A stretch of DNA of 64,000 nucleotides, taken from the NCBI GenBank assembly GCA_003248965.1, contig QFQU01000015.1:1-64000 (forward strand), read 5' to 3'. Positions 31,497 through 40,208 of the stretch are shown here, piece by piece. Positions within the stretch are counted from its first letter, which is position 1; each line of letters begins with the position of its first letter. The DNA comes from Brevundimonas sp. (lineage in GTDB: Bacteria; Pseudomonadota; Alphaproteobacteria; Caulobacterales; Caulobacteraceae). Below the pieces are notes generated by a model. That model was not told the DNA's origin, ran no database searches, and saw only the letters and a program-made list of their open reading frames with translations. The position numbers and the translations under genes are program-made.

Positions 31497-32030
31497 ATGA
31501 CCGCAGGCTGGACCGACGACCGCGTAGGCGCCCTGAAAAAGCTCTGGCTGGAAGGCCAGTCCGCGAGCCAGATCGCCAAACAACTGGGCGGCGGCGTGAC
31601 CCGCAACGCCGTGATCGGCAAGGTGCACCGCCTGGGCCTGTCGGGCCGGGCCGCGCCCTCGCAGCCGGCGCGCACCGCCGCCACCTTCCGCACCGCCCGC
31701 CCGCGCCCGGCCGCCGCGACGCCGGCCCCGGCGCAGCCTTCGGCCCCGCGCCGTCTGGAAGCGGTGCAGCCCAAGCCGGTCCAGCCTGCCGCCCCGGCGC
31801 CCGCCCCGATCCCGGACCTGCCAGGCACCGCCACGGTCATGACCCTGGGCGCCCATATGTGCAAATGGCCGATCGGCGACCCGTCCTCGCGTGAGTTCAG
31901 CTTCTGCGGCCGCCGCGCCTCGGAAGGCGTCTATTGCGTCGAACACGCCCGCGTCGCCTACCAACCCCAGGTCAAGCGCGGCAAGGATGGTTCGTCCGAC
32001 CTGGCCCGCAGCCTGCGGCGCTACATTTAA
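31497..32030 (+). CDS. gcrA: Cell-cycle regulator GcrA (chromosomal)
   Basis: A 177-residue GcrA, the sigma-70 cofactor that activates promoters with methylated GANTC sites and controls polarity, division and replication genes. The helix-turn-helix reads WTDDRVGALKKLWLEGQSAS then QLGGGVTRNAVIGKVHRLGL. A Pro/Ala-rich linker covers about residues 55-110. The sigma-contacting C-terminus is CKWPIGDPSSREFSFCGRRA. The start at 31,497 follows GGAGG. Its promoter region has DnaA-like, CtrA-like and GANTC elements. It ends before a dense hairpin region shared with apaG. Confidence 0.95.
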   Translation: MTAGWTDDRVGALKKLWLEGQSASQIAKQLGGGVTRNAVIGKVHRLGLSGRAAPSQPARTAATFRTARPRPAAATPAPAQPSAPRRLEAVQPKPVQPAAPAPAPIPDLPGTATVMTLGAHMCKWPIGDPSSREFSFCGRRASEGVYCVEHARVAYQPQVKRGKDGSSDLARSLRRYI

Positions 32031-32363
32031 GAGGCGCTACCGCGCTTCGCGCTACTTGAGCGCGGCGCTTCGCGCGGGGTCTCACGATCCTGACACAGAT
32101 GCTCCTTATGGAGCCGACCTCCCCCTCGCCGGCTCGCGCAAGCGGCCGGCGAGACTCCAGGGGGCGGGGCTGCGGTTCATCCGGGTTGACGCAGCCCCAT
32201 CCGCCTTCGCCCGACGACGTCCTTCCGGGGCGTCCGAAGGACGAACCCGGAACCCAGGAGGCGGGCATCCGGCATTGGATGCGTTCAGCAGCGCTGCCGA
32301 GGCCCTGGCTTCCGGGTTCCTCGCTACGCTCGGCCCCGGAATGACGACCCAAAGAGATCGGGA
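32031..32363. repeat. Cluster of palindromic repeats between gcrA and apaG
   Basis: This 333-bp gene-free spacer holds at least four stem-loops: a CGCTTCGCG-rich palindrome at 32,036-32,078, a 9-bp GC stem at about 32,128-32,156, a GGGCTGCG/CGCAGCCC stem at about 32,166-32,196, and a 16-bp near-perfect inverted repeat (32,243-32,258 with 32,304-32,319). The last pair (GAACCCGGAA...) resembles dispersed repeats of Caulobacterales. It probably also terminates both convergent genes. Confidence 0.65.
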
Positions 32364-32771
32364 CTAATTCAACACCCGCCGTGCGCCCGGCGTATCCAGC
32401 GAAAACGCCGGAATGTCCGCCTCGAAGCTGCGGCCGTCCGCATCCGTCATGAAATAGGCGCCGACCATCGAGCCGCTGTCGGTCGGCAGCGGACAGCCCG
32501 AGGCGTAGGAATAGCTGGCGCCCGCCGCGATCACCGGCTGCTCGCCGACCACACCGGGCCCGCGCACCTCCTCGACATGGCCGTGGGCGTCGGTGATGGT
32601 CCATCGCCGCGCCATCAGCTGCACCGTCGATCCCGACAGGTTCACGATCTCGACCTGATAGGCCCAGACCCAGCGCCCGGCCTCGGGGTCCGACTGGCCC
32701 GCCAGATAGGAGGGCCGCACCCGGATCAGGATGCCGTTCGTTTCGGCGCTATAGGCAGGACCATCGTGCAT
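32364..32771 (-). CDS. apaG: ApaG-family protein
   Basis: A 135-residue single-domain immunoglobulin-like ApaG protein. The hallmark strands YQVEIVNLSGSTVQLMARRW and the loop VVGEQPVIAAGASYSYASGC are present, as is the MVGAYFMTDADGRSFEADIP segment. ApaG is linked to Co2+/Mg2+ handling and dinucleotide polyphosphate stress in enterobacteria, but its biochemistry is unclear. The length is typical. It converges with gcrA and diverges from dcd. Confidence 0.92.
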   Translation of the reverse strand: MHDGPAYSAETNGILIRVRPSYLAGQSDPEAGRWVWAYQVEIVNLSGSTVQLMARRWTITDAHGHVEEVRGPGVVGEQPVIAAGASYSYASGCPLPTDSGSMVGAYFMTDADGRSFEADIPAFSLDTPGARRVLN

Positions 32772-32852
32772 GGGCTATATGCTCGCCCCGCCGCGCGCGG
32801 GCTGCAAGCGCGACTTGAAGACAAGTCGTGAAATCCGTGTGAGACAGACGCC

Positions 32853-33827
32853 ATGAGCATTTTCCAGGCGCCGCGCCCCGGCATCCTTCCCGCCCAATCC
32901 ATCGAGACGCTGATCGCGACGGGCGCCATCACGTCCGACACCGATTTCGATCACGATCAGGTCCAGCCCGCCAGCCTGGACCTGCGCCTGTCGGACCAGG
33001 CCTGGCGCGTGCGCGCCTCCTTCCTGCCCGGCCGCCGCAAGGTCGAGGAGCGGATCGCCGACGTGGCCATGCACGCCATCGAGATCACCGACGCCGGCGT
33101 CGTTCTGGAAAAGGGCTGCGTCTATATCGTGCGTCTGCAGGAGCGGCTGCACCTGCCCAAGGGGCTGATCGCGCGGGCCAATCCCAAAAGCTCGACCGGG
33201 CGCGTCGACGTCTTCGTGCGCCTGTTGACCGATCAGGGCGCCAGTTTCGATGATGTGGCGGAGGGCTATGACGGCCCCCTCTATATGGAGGTCGCGCCCC
33301 AGACCTTCTCCATCCTGGTCCGCCCCGGCACCCGCCTGAACCAGCTGCGGCTGAAGGCGGGCGATCCGCCCAAGCTGGAGACACGCTCGGTCGGCGTCGA
33401 CCTTCAGGGGGGCGACATCGTCGGCTTCCGCGGCCGCCGCCATGCGGGCGTGGTCGATCTGGACCATATCGACGGCCACGATCCGCGCGACTTCTGGGAG
33501 CCGTTGAGCTTACGTCGCGGCGAGCTGCTGCTGGACCCCGGCGAGTTCTACATCCTGGCCTCGTCAGACGACGTGGAGATCCCCGTCGATCAGGCCGCCG
33601 AAATGACCCCTATCGATCCGTCGGTTGGCGAGTTCCGCGTCCACTACGCCGGCTTCTTCGACCCCGGCTTCGGCACGGACGAGGCGCACGGCGCGGGCTC
33701 CAAGGAGATCGTCGCCCGCCTGGTCTATGAACCCCTGACCGAACGCCCCAGCCGCCTCTATGGCGAAAGCGGCAGCCACTATCAGAGCCAGGGCCTGAAA
33801 CTGTCGAAGCACTTCAAGGCTTGGTGA
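32853..33827 (+). CDS. dcd: 2'-deoxycytidine 5'-triphosphate deaminase
   Basis: A 324-residue long-form Dcd of the alphaproteobacterial type, built from two dUTPase-like halves. It deaminates dCTP to dUTP for thymidylate synthesis. The active-site segment LIARANPKSSTGRVDVFVRL lies near residue 105, and QPASLDLRLSDQAWRV near 31. The second half ends with HYAGFFDPGFG. The product dUTP requires a dUTPase elsewhere. A perfect 23-bp inverted repeat follows its stop within 6 bp. Confidence 0.92.
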   Translation: MSIFQAPRPGILPAQSIETLIATGAITSDTDFDHDQVQPASLDLRLSDQAWRVRASFLPGRRKVEERIADVAMHAIEITDAGVVLEKGCVYIVRLQERLHLPKGLIARANPKSSTGRVDVFVRLLTDQGASFDDVAEGYDGPLYMEVAPQTFSILVRPGTRLNQLRLKAGDPPKLETRSVGVDLQGGDIVGFRGRRHAGVVDLDHIDGHDPRDFWEPLSLRRGELLLDPGEFYILASSDDVEIPVDQAAEMTPIDPSVGEFRVHYAGFFDPGFGTDEAHGAGSKEIVARLVYEPLTERPSRLYGESGSHYQSQGLKLSKHFKAW

Positions 33828-33832
33828 TTGCG

Positions 33833-33928
33833 GTGAGCGAGGGGTGTTAGTGAGCGAAAAGTGAGCCCAGGCCGAGAATGCCGCGCCGTTCTTCGCTCAC
33901 CTCTTGCTCACTAACACCCCTCGCTCAC
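33833..33928. repeat. Perfect 23-bp inverted repeat between dcd and the MFS gene
   Basis: Arms 33,833-33,855 and 33,906-33,928 are exact reverse complements built on GTGAGCGA/TCGCTCAC units, with a 50-bp loop that contains further GTGAGC and GCTCAC copies. It lies between two convergent stops, so it can act as a terminator. Its length exceeds an ordinary terminator. Confidence 0.8.
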
Positions 33929-33934
33929 TCACCC

Positions 33935-35227
33935 TCACGTCAGCTTGTCCGCCTTCCTCAGCCCCGGGAACATCGTCGCCCAGGCCCCGGTCGCGGCCAG
34001 GGCGCCGAACCCGCCGAACACCGCCGCGCCGACCGCGCCCAGCAACCGAACCATGACGCCGGAATAGGCCTCGCCCAGTTCGTTCGAGGCGCCGATGAAC
34101 AGCATGGACACCGACGACACCCGGCCGCGCATGTGGTCGGGCGTGGCCAGCTGGATCAGGGTCTGGCGCACATTGACGCTGATCATGTCCGCCGCCCCGC
34201 CGATGAACAGCGCCAGGCCCGACAGCCAGACGATGCGCGAGAGGCCGAAGGTGATGGTGCACAGGCCGAACACCGCCACCGCCGCGAACATCCACCGCCC
34301 GCCGTTCTGACGGATCGGATAGCGGCTCAGATAGATGGCCATGACCATGGCCCCCACGCCGAACGACGCCCGCAACAGGCCGAACCCCTGCGGTCCGACA
34401 TGCAGGATGTCGCGCGCGAAGATCGGCGTCAGCAGCGCCACGCCCGCCAGCAGCACCACCACCAGATCCAGTGAGATGGCGCCCAGCACGATCTTGGTCT
34501 TCCACACATAGGCCAGCCCCTCTTTCACCGAGTCGACCGGCGACAGCGGATTGGCTTGGGGCGCAGGTCTCCCGCTGGTGCGGATAAGGATGAAGGCCGC
34601 GACGGCCAGCAGGAACATGCCCAGCGACACCGCATAGGCCAGGGGCACGTTGACCCCCACGATCACCCCGCCCAGGGCCGGACCGGCAATGGCCCCGGTC
34701 TGGAACGCGATGGACTGGGCCGCAATGGCCGGCGGCAGAGCCTTTCGCCCCACCACCATCGGCAGGAAGGCCTGGCTGGCCGGCGCCAGAAACGCCCGCG
34801 CCGCGCCGAACAGGGCCGCGACCGCCAACAGCCCCCACAGCGGCGGATTTCCATGCAGGGCCATGGCCAGGAACGATCCCGCGCAGGCCGCCTCGACCAG
34901 GATCGAAATCCACACGGTGCGCTTCCTGTCGCGCCGATCCGCCATCGCCCCTGCGGGCAGGGTGAAGGCCAGCAGCGGCAGGAACTGACACAGCCCCACC
35001 AGCCCCAGATACAGGCTGGCCTGCTCGATCGGATGATCGCGCCGGGCGATCTCATAGACCTGCCATAACAGGGCCGACGACTGGATCTGGATCGCCAGCA
35101 CCGCCACCACCCGCCCGAACCACAACAGGCGGAAATCGCGAATGCCCCACGGGCTTTCGGGGCCTTCTGGCGGCGATGGCGGAACGGGCGGGGCGGCGGG
35201 GGCGGTGTCGAGGGTCTCGGTGCTCAC
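33935..35227 (-). CDS. MFS transporter, enterobactin-exporter-like (EntS/DHA3 type)
   Basis: A 430-residue major facilitator with about 12 membrane helices, beginning WGIRDFRLLWFGRVVAVLAI. The motif-A-like loop PAGAMADRRDRKRTVWISIL is near residue 77, and a second conserved loop is RGRVSSVSMLFIGASNELGE. The DHA3 subfamily exports drugs or siderophores. The start is the GTG at 35,227, which overlaps the cupin stop as GTGA and shows translational coupling. The sequence upstream in the same frame belongs to the cupin gene. Confidence 0.87.
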   Translation of the reverse strand: MSTETLDTAPAAPPVPPSPPEGPESPWGIRDFRLLWFGRVVAVLAIQIQSSALLWQVYEIARRDHPIEQASLYLGLVGLCQFLPLLAFTLPAGAMADRRDRKRTVWISILVEAACAGSFLAMALHGNPPLWGLLAVAALFGAARAFLAPASQAFLPMVVGRKALPPAIAAQSIAFQTGAIAGPALGGVIVGVNVPLAYAVSLGMFLLAVAAFILIRTSGRPAPQANPLSPVDSVKEGLAYVWKTKIVLGAISLDLVVVLLAGVALLTPIFARDILHVGPQGFGLLRASFGVGAMVMAIYLSRYPIRQNGGRWMFAAVAVFGLCTITFGLSRIVWLSGLALFIGGAADMISVNVRQTLIQLATPDHMRGRVSSVSMLFIGASNELGEAYSGVMVRLLGAVGAAVFGGFGALAATGAWATMFPGLRKADKLT

Positions 35228-35700
35228 GTGCGTCTGGGGAACTTCGGATAGGGCGAACCGTCGCGGTGGAAGTAGCGATCCGCGCCCGCAGGCAGGACCA
35301 TGTCGATGTCGGGGTAGTCGCAAGGGGTGACAGTCGGGCTGCGCGTGCCGACCTCCAGCAGAACCGCCTCGCGGCCGGATCGGTTCTCCAGCTTATGGCC
35401 GTTCGGCACGCCGGCCTTGAACCCGGCGCAGTCACCGGCGCGCAGAACCGTCTCGCCGTCGTCCTCGATCAGCACCACCTCGCCCTCGATCACCATGACG
35501 AACTCGTCCTCTTCGGCGTGCCAGTGCCGCTGGCTGGACCAGGCGCCGTCGGGCAGGCGCAGCAGGTTGACGCCGAACTGGCTGAGGCCCGCCGCATCGC
35601 CCAGCTTCCAGCGGCGGCGTGACAGACAGGGGCTGGCGAACTCGTCCGGATAGGTCGTGCCGTCGCCTCTCGGCGCGCTGTCGATGTCGATCTTGGGCAT
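35224..35700 (-). CDS. Cupin-domain protein
   Basis: A 158-residue single cupin. The two cupin motifs are visible: RHWHAEEDEFVMVIEGEVVL (His/His/Glu metal site) and GDCAGFKAGVPNGHKLENRS. The family includes many metal-dependent isomerases, oxygenases and sensors, so the reaction is undetermined. The stop overlaps the GTG start of the MFS gene, indicating an operon. It diverges from dapE with a 42-bp gap, so their promoters must overlap. Confidence 0.87.
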   Translation of the reverse strand: MPKIDIDSAPRGDGTTYPDEFASPCLSRRRWKLGDAAGLSQFGVNLLRLPDGAWSSQRHWHAEEDEFVMVIEGEVVLIEDDGETVLRAGDCAGFKAGVPNGHKLENRSGREAVLLEVGTRSPTVTPCDYPDIDMVLPAGADRYFHRDGSPYPKFPRRT

Positions 35701-35742
35701 GGGCCTTCTCGCCTTCGTGCGATTTCCCTAAAGCATAGAGCC

Positions 35743-36978
35743 ATGAGCCGCGCATCAACTCCCGTTATCGATCCTGTCGAACTGACCCGCGACCTGATCC
35801 GCATTCCCTCCGTCACGCCCGCCGACGAGGGGGCGATGGATGTGCTGGAACGGCATCTGACGACCCTGGGCTTCACCTGCCGCCGCCTGGCCTTCGAGGG
35901 ACCGGGCGGCGAAGGCGTCCATGCGCGGATCGAGAATCTGTACGCCCGGCGCGGGACCGCCTCGCCCAACCTGTGTTTCGCCGGCCATACGGATGTGGTC
36001 CCGACCGGCCCCTCGGATCAGTGGTCCTCCCAACCCTTCAACGCCGAGGTCAGGGACGGCGTCCTGTACGGTCGCGGCGCGGTGGACATGAAGGGCGGGA
36101 TCGCCGCCTGGGTGGCCGCCGTGTCCCAGGTGCTGGCGGACGGCGAGCCCGCCGGCTCCCTCTCCTTCCTGATCACCGGCGACGAGGAAGGCCCGGCGCT
36201 GCACGGCACCAAACGGGTGGTCGAGGCCCTGGCGGCCGAGGGCGAGGTCATCGACGCCTGCGTTGTCGGCGAACCCTCCTCGTCGCAACAGCTGGGCGAC
36301 ATGATCAAGGTCGGGCGGCGCGGCTCGTTGAACACCTGGATCACCGTCCAAGGCAAACAGGGCCACGTCGCCTATCCCGAGCGCGCCGCCAACCCGGCCC
36401 CGGTGATCGCCAAACTGATGGCCCGCCTGAACGATCATGTGCTGGATCAGGGCTATCCTTCCTTTGACGCTAGCGTCCCGCTCGCGGAGCGGGACTGCTT
36501 GAGCGTAGCCTTCCCCCCGTCGAACCTCGAAATCACCACCATCGACATCGGCAATCCGGCGACCAACATCATCCCGGCCCAGGCGACGGCGCGGCTGAAC
36601 ATCCGCTTCAACCCCAGCCACACCGGCGACGCCCTGATCGACTGGCTGAACCGCGAGGCCGGGGCCATGCAGGCCGAGACCGGGCTGCAGATCACCCTGG
36701 AGCACCTGTGCTCGGGCGAGGCCTTCCTGACCGAGCCGGGCGCCTTCGTGGAGGCGGTTCAGGACGCGGTCGAGGCCGTGGCGGGCCGCCGCCCCGAAGC
36801 CTCGACCACCGGCGGCACCTCCGACGCCCGCTTCATCCGCGCCCTGTGCCCGGTTCTGGAACTGGGCCTGGTCGGCCAGACCATGCACCAGATCGACGAA
36901 CGCGTGCCGACGGCGGAGCTGGAGACGCTGACCGCCGTCTATCGCCGGGTGATCGAGACGGTGTTCGAGCGGTTGTAA
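35743..36978 (+). CDS. dapE: Succinyl-diaminopimelate desuccinylase with an in-frame repeat insertion
   Basis: A 411-residue M20 enzyme making LL-diaminopimelate for lysine and peptidoglycan. Metal ligands are in CFAGHTDVVPTG, GRGAVDMKGG and TGDEEGPALHG, and the C-terminal His in LVGQTMHQIDERV. It is longer than the usual 375-385. About 16 extra residues (ASVPLAERDCLSVAFP) sit between GYPSFD and PSNLEITTIDIGNPATN, exactly where a 9-bp-stem palindrome occurs in the DNA. The flanking blocks are conserved and in frame, so the protein is probably functional. Confidence 0.92.
   Translation: MSRASTPVIDPVELTRDLIRIPSVTPADEGAMDVLERHLTTLGFTCRRLAFEGPGGEGVHARIENLYARRGTASPNLCFAGHTDVVPTGPSDQWSSQPFNAEVRDGVLYGRGAVDMKGGIAAWVAAVSQVLADGEPAGSLSFLITGDEEGPALHGTKRVVEALAAEGEVIDACVVGEPSSSQQLGDMIKVGRRGSLNTWITVQGKQGHVAYPERAANPAPVIAKLMARLNDHVLDQGYPSFDASVPLAERDCLSVAFPPSNLEITTIDIGNPATNIIPAQATARLNIRFNPSHTGDALIDWLNREAGAMQAETGLQITLEHLCSGEAFLTEPGAFVEAVQDAVEAVAGRRPEASTTGGTSDARFIRALCPVLELGLVGQTMHQIDERVPTAELETLTAVYRRVIETVFERL
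36469..36509 (+). repeat. Palindromic repeat element inside dapE
   Basis: A perfect 9-bp stem (36,475-36,483 with 36,487-36,495, loop GCG) is flanked by imperfect outer arms GCTAGCG and GCGTAGC. CTTGAGCG recurs in the repeat region after gcrA (about 32,053). It encodes most of the extra residues of DapE. Confidence 0.65.
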
Positions 36979-37079
36979 ACGCGGGCAAGGGTACTCAATC
37001 TAGCCCATTTAGCTCACCTCAAACCGGACCTGCCGATAACCATGACAAGGGTGGTTAGCGGACATCAGCTTTCGGTCGC

Positions 37080-37808
37080 TTAGTCGCAGGCCGACTTGGG
37101 GGCGTTACCGGGAGCGGTCCCGCAGATGTATCCAGCTATTCTGGATGGGTCGATTTCATAGCCGCGGTCGCTCCGGCGCAAATCCTCCTTGTGCGGGAGG
37201 GAACCTGTCTGGGCGACCGGCACGCTCAGGGTACCGGGCCAGCGCTCAAAGATCCGTGACATGAGCCGCTGGCGGAAGCGCTGGGCCAGTGATGGGTCTT
37301 CACCTCGTTCGAACGATATCCACGCATAGCCGAGGTGATGCTGGTCCGAGACGCGAGCTTCGCTTTGGCGAATGTCACCGCTGCGATAAACCGTTGCTTC
37401 GATCGACTTGCTAAGCTCAAGCCCCATCTCGTTCCAACGGTCCATCTCCTCTGCCGTCTCGATATTGACGTCTAGCCCCTCAATGGCCGCCTCAGCTTTG
37501 AGGATGGTCAGGAAGTTGGCCCGTTCCACCGCCGTGGTCAGCGGCACCTCGAAAGCCGCCACGATCTTAGCGCTTTCGGGTTGCGGAACAGGCTGGCAAG
37601 CTCGGACGCAACCGACTGGCAAAGATATGGCGAGCAGCACCGCAGTTGTCGCGCCGAGCGGGAAGCGTGAAGGCGCCGCTCGTGACGAGCGAGGACCCCA
37701 TCGGCGAGCTGCGATCCACACAAGCCAGAGCAAGAGAGTGCCGCCGATCGTTGCCATAGCGGCGAAGCCGATCACGGCTGGAACTATGAAGATGATCTCA
37801 CCGCCCAT
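37080..37808 (-). CDS. Hypothetical membrane-anchored protein
   Basis: A 242-residue protein with two N-terminal membrane helices (IIFIVPAVIGFAAMATIGGT and TTAVLLAISLPVGCVRAC), followed by a soluble domain of about 170 residues (TTAVERANFLTILKAEAAIE, LGYAWISFERGEDPSLAQRF). The start at 37,808 follows GAGGTGAC. An upstream GTG adds four codons. No family is recognised. The gene and its flanks are less GC-rich than neighbouring genes by eye, and it has no operon partner, which suggests recent acquisition. Confidence 0.6.
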   Translation of the reverse strand: MGGEIIFIVPAVIGFAAMATIGGTLLLWLVWIAARRWGPRSSRAAPSRFPLGATTAVLLAISLPVGCVRACQPVPQPESAKIVAAFEVPLTTAVERANFLTILKAEAAIEGLDVNIETAEEMDRWNEMGLELSKSIEATVYRSGDIRQSEARVSDQHHLGYAWISFERGEDPSLAQRFRQRLMSRIFERWPGTLSVPVAQTGSLPHKEDLRRSDRGYEIDPSRIAGYICGTAPGNAPKSACD

Positions 37809-37958
37809 TCGGGACGTCACCTCGTCAAGCGCTCGAGCTAGTCCCGTTGGCTAGGTCATGCCAGCTACATCGCATCATTATCGCCGACACAAGCAGACTT
37901 GTTTAATGACCGTTATGGGTCGGTTTGCGACATTGCCTCACGCTGCACTCGTCCCGCC

Positions 37959-39272
37959 CTAGCTCCGCTCCAAGAACCGCAACGCCGTCATGACGTGCGT
38001 TTTCACCCCCAGCGGCAGGATCCTCTCGTTCGGTGAGAACTCCGGCGAATGGTTGGGCGCCGACTGGGCCGGGTCCACGCCGTCGGGACTGGCGCCGAGA
38101 TGGTAGAAAACGCCGGGGATGACCTGCTGGAAATAGCTGAAGTCCTCGGCCACCGTGGTCGGGGGCGTGGCGGAGTTGACGTTGCCCGCTCCGGCCGCCT
38201 CGGTCAGGACCGGGGCCAGCCAGGCGGACAGGCCGGGGTCGTTGAACACCAGAGCGGCGTTCTGTTTGACGCCGAACTCGGCGGTGGCGCCGTAAGCTTC
38301 GGCGACGTGGTCGATGGCGGTCTCCGCGCGGGCGACCAGGGCGTCGCGCTGGGCCGTATCGAAGGTGCGCAGCGTGCCCGACAGCGTCGCACTGTCGGGG
38401 ATGATGTTGTAGCGGACGCCGGCGTTGAGGGTGGCGAGGGTGAAGACGGTCGGGGTCGTGGTCGGATCGACCGTGCGGGCGGTCAGGGTGTTGACCGTCT
38501 CGACCACCTGGCCCGCCACCGCGATCACATCGACCCCGCGCCAGGGCCAGGCGCCGTGCGTCTGCTTGCCCTTCAGACGGATGTCCACGCGGTCGGAGGC
38601 GGCCATGAACCCCTCGGGCCGATAGAAGACGCTGCCCGGACGGCCCGGCACGACGTGCAGGCCGAAGATGGCCTCGGGCTTCGGATCGTTCAGGGCGCCG
38701 TCCTGGATCATCAGGGCGGCCCCGCCCTTGGGCTCGCCCGGAGGGGCGCCCTCCTCCGCTGGCTGGAAGATGAAGACCACGGTTCCGGCGATCTGGTCCT
38801 TCATCCCCGCCAGAACCTCGGCCGCGCCCATCAGCATGGCCACATGCATGTCGTGGCCGCAGGCGTGGGCGACCGGGACGGTATTGCCCATATAGGTCCC
38901 CGTGGCGGTCGAGGCGAAGGGCAGGCCCGTCGCCTCCTGCACCGGCAGGGCGTCCATGTCGGCGCGCAGGGCAACGACCCGGCCGGGGCGGCCGCCGCGC
39001 AATACGCCCACCACGCCCGTCTTGCCGACCCCGGTGCGAACCTCCAGCCCCAGGGCGCGCAGGTGATCGGCCACCACGCCCGCCGTGCGCGTCTCGTTGA
39101 AGCCCAGTTCGGGATGCTGATGCAGATCGCGGCGCCAGGCGGTGACGCGCGGCAGGATGCGCTGGACCGCCGCATCCACGGCCTGGGCCGAGACGGGCGG
39201 CGCGGCTTGGGCATGAACGGCCCCGGCGGACAGCATCAACGCCAGGGCGGAAACGGCGAGCAGACGGCGCAT
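37959..39272 (-). CDS. Secreted M20-family amidohydrolase
   Basis: A 437-residue M20D-type peptidase/amidohydrolase (hippurate or IAA-amino-acid hydrolase-like) with a signal peptide ending AGAVHAQA. The metal-site motif VAHACGHDMHVAMLMGAAEV lies near residue 135, with FIFQPAEEGAPPGEPKGG and the dimerisation domain (KGKQTHGAWPWRGVDVI). The start at 39,272 is chosen because the signal peptide begins there. It is a periplasmic enzyme removing N-acyl groups from amino acids; the substrate is unknown. Confidence 0.9.
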   Translation of the reverse strand: MRRLLAVSALALMLSAGAVHAQAAPPVSAQAVDAAVQRILPRVTAWRRDLHQHPELGFNETRTAGVVADHLRALGLEVRTGVGKTGVVGVLRGGRPGRVVALRADMDALPVQEATGLPFASTATGTYMGNTVPVAHACGHDMHVAMLMGAAEVLAGMKDQIAGTVVFIFQPAEEGAPPGEPKGGAALMIQDGALNDPKPEAIFGLHVVPGRPGSVFYRPEGFMAASDRVDIRLKGKQTHGAWPWRGVDVIAVAGQVVETVNTLTARTVDPTTTPTVFTLATLNAGVRYNIIPDSATLSGTLRTFDTAQRDALVARAETAIDHVAEAYGATAEFGVKQNAALVFNDPGLSAWLAPVLTEAAGAGNVNSATPPTTVAEDFSYFQQVIPGVFYHLGASPDGVDPAQSAPNHSPEFSPNERILPLGVKTHVMTALRFLERS

Positions 39273-39359
39273 GTGACGATCCCGTGAAATTTCGTTTGGC
39301 CGATGGTGAGGGCGCCGCGCGCGCTTGTGCAACCACCATCGCTCGACGATCATCGTTTA

Positions 39360-39710
39360 ATGGCCAGGCCGATCAAGAGCACCTCCACCGAATGGCGCGA
39401 CGTCGTGCTGGTCTGCCGCAAATGCTCCAAGAAGCTGGATGGCGGCTTCGGCCCCGACGGCGACCTGACGCTGAAGAAGGCGCTGCGCAAATATCTGCAC
39501 CTGAAGACGGGCAAGAAGGGGCGCAGGGGCGAGCTGACGGTCGCGGGCGTCGACTGTTTCGACATCTGTCCAAAGGGGGCGGTGGTGGCGGTGAACGCGG
39601 CGCGGCCGCAGCACCTGCTGATCGTGCCGGCGGGATCGGACCTGTTCGAGGTCAAGTCCCTGCTGGGGCTCGACGACGGCCGTCGGCGCAAGCCGGCCGA
39701 TCCGGGCTGA
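39360..39710 (+). CDS. (2Fe-2S) ferredoxin-like thioredoxin-fold protein
   Basis: A 116-residue protein. The cysteine pattern VCRKCSKKLDGG and VDCFDICPKGAVVAVN matches thioredoxin-like (2Fe-2S) ferredoxins, although the first pair is CxxC rather than the longer spacing of classic family members. An electron-transfer or metal-binding role is likely. The start at 39,360 overlaps the end of a TTTAATGG sequence without an obvious ribosome-binding site. It is followed at 43 bp by an SRPBCC gene on the same strand. Confidence 0.75.
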   Translation: MARPIKSTSTEWRDVVLVCRKCSKKLDGGFGPDGDLTLKKALRKYLHLKTGKKGRRGELTVAGVDCFDICPKGAVVAVNAARPQHLLIVPAGSDLFEVKSLLGLDDGRRRKPADPG

Positions 39711-39752
39711 AAACGCCTTCCTTCGGGCGCGAAGCCGTGCCAGATCGGGCCC

Positions 39753-40184
39753 ATGGACGACACCAAGATCGAAAAGCGCGCCGGCGTGCGGGCCACCTCC
39801 GACCGGCTGTGGGACCTGGTCTCGGACCTGTCCCGCTGGGGCGAATGGAACCCCTATGAGCGCGAGCCCGAGGGCCGGATCGGCTTCGGCGCCGCCCTGA
39901 CCCTGATCGAGGCCTATCCCGACCTGGGCGAACGGCGTGCGACGGCGCGGGTGGCCGACTGGCGGCCCTATGTGCGGCTGGTCTGGACCGAGAACCGGGG
40001 ATTTCTGTTCCGCACCCTGCGCTACATCGACATCGAGGAGATGGAGAAGGGCAGCTGCATCGTCTCGTCGGCGCTGAAGTTCGCGGGCCTGCGCGGCGAA
40101 CTGTATCTGGACAGGCACAAGACGACCCTGGCCAAGGCCCATGAGGACATCGTGCGGCGATTGAAGGCCGCGGCGGAAAGCTGA
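39753..40184 (+). CDS. SRPBCC (START/Bet v1-like) domain protein
   Basis: A 143-residue ligand-binding protein of the SRPBCC superfamily. The opening IEKRAGVRATSDRLWDLVSD and LSRWGEWNPYEREPEG is typical of polyketide-cyclase-like members, with the long C-terminal helix (HKTTLAKAHEDIVRRLKAAA). It may bind a hydrophobic ligand or act as a chaperone. It probably shares a transcript with the preceding ferredoxin-like gene and converges with tadC. Confidence 0.82.
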   Translation: MDDTKIEKRAGVRATSDRLWDLVSDLSRWGEWNPYEREPEGRIGFGAALTLIEAYPDLGERRATARVADWRPYVRLVWTENRGFLFRTLRYIDIEEMEKGSCIVSSALKFAGLRGELYLDRHKTTLAKAHEDIVRRLKAAAES

Positions 40185-40208
40185 ATCCCGGCCGGAAGGA
40201 CCGGAGCG

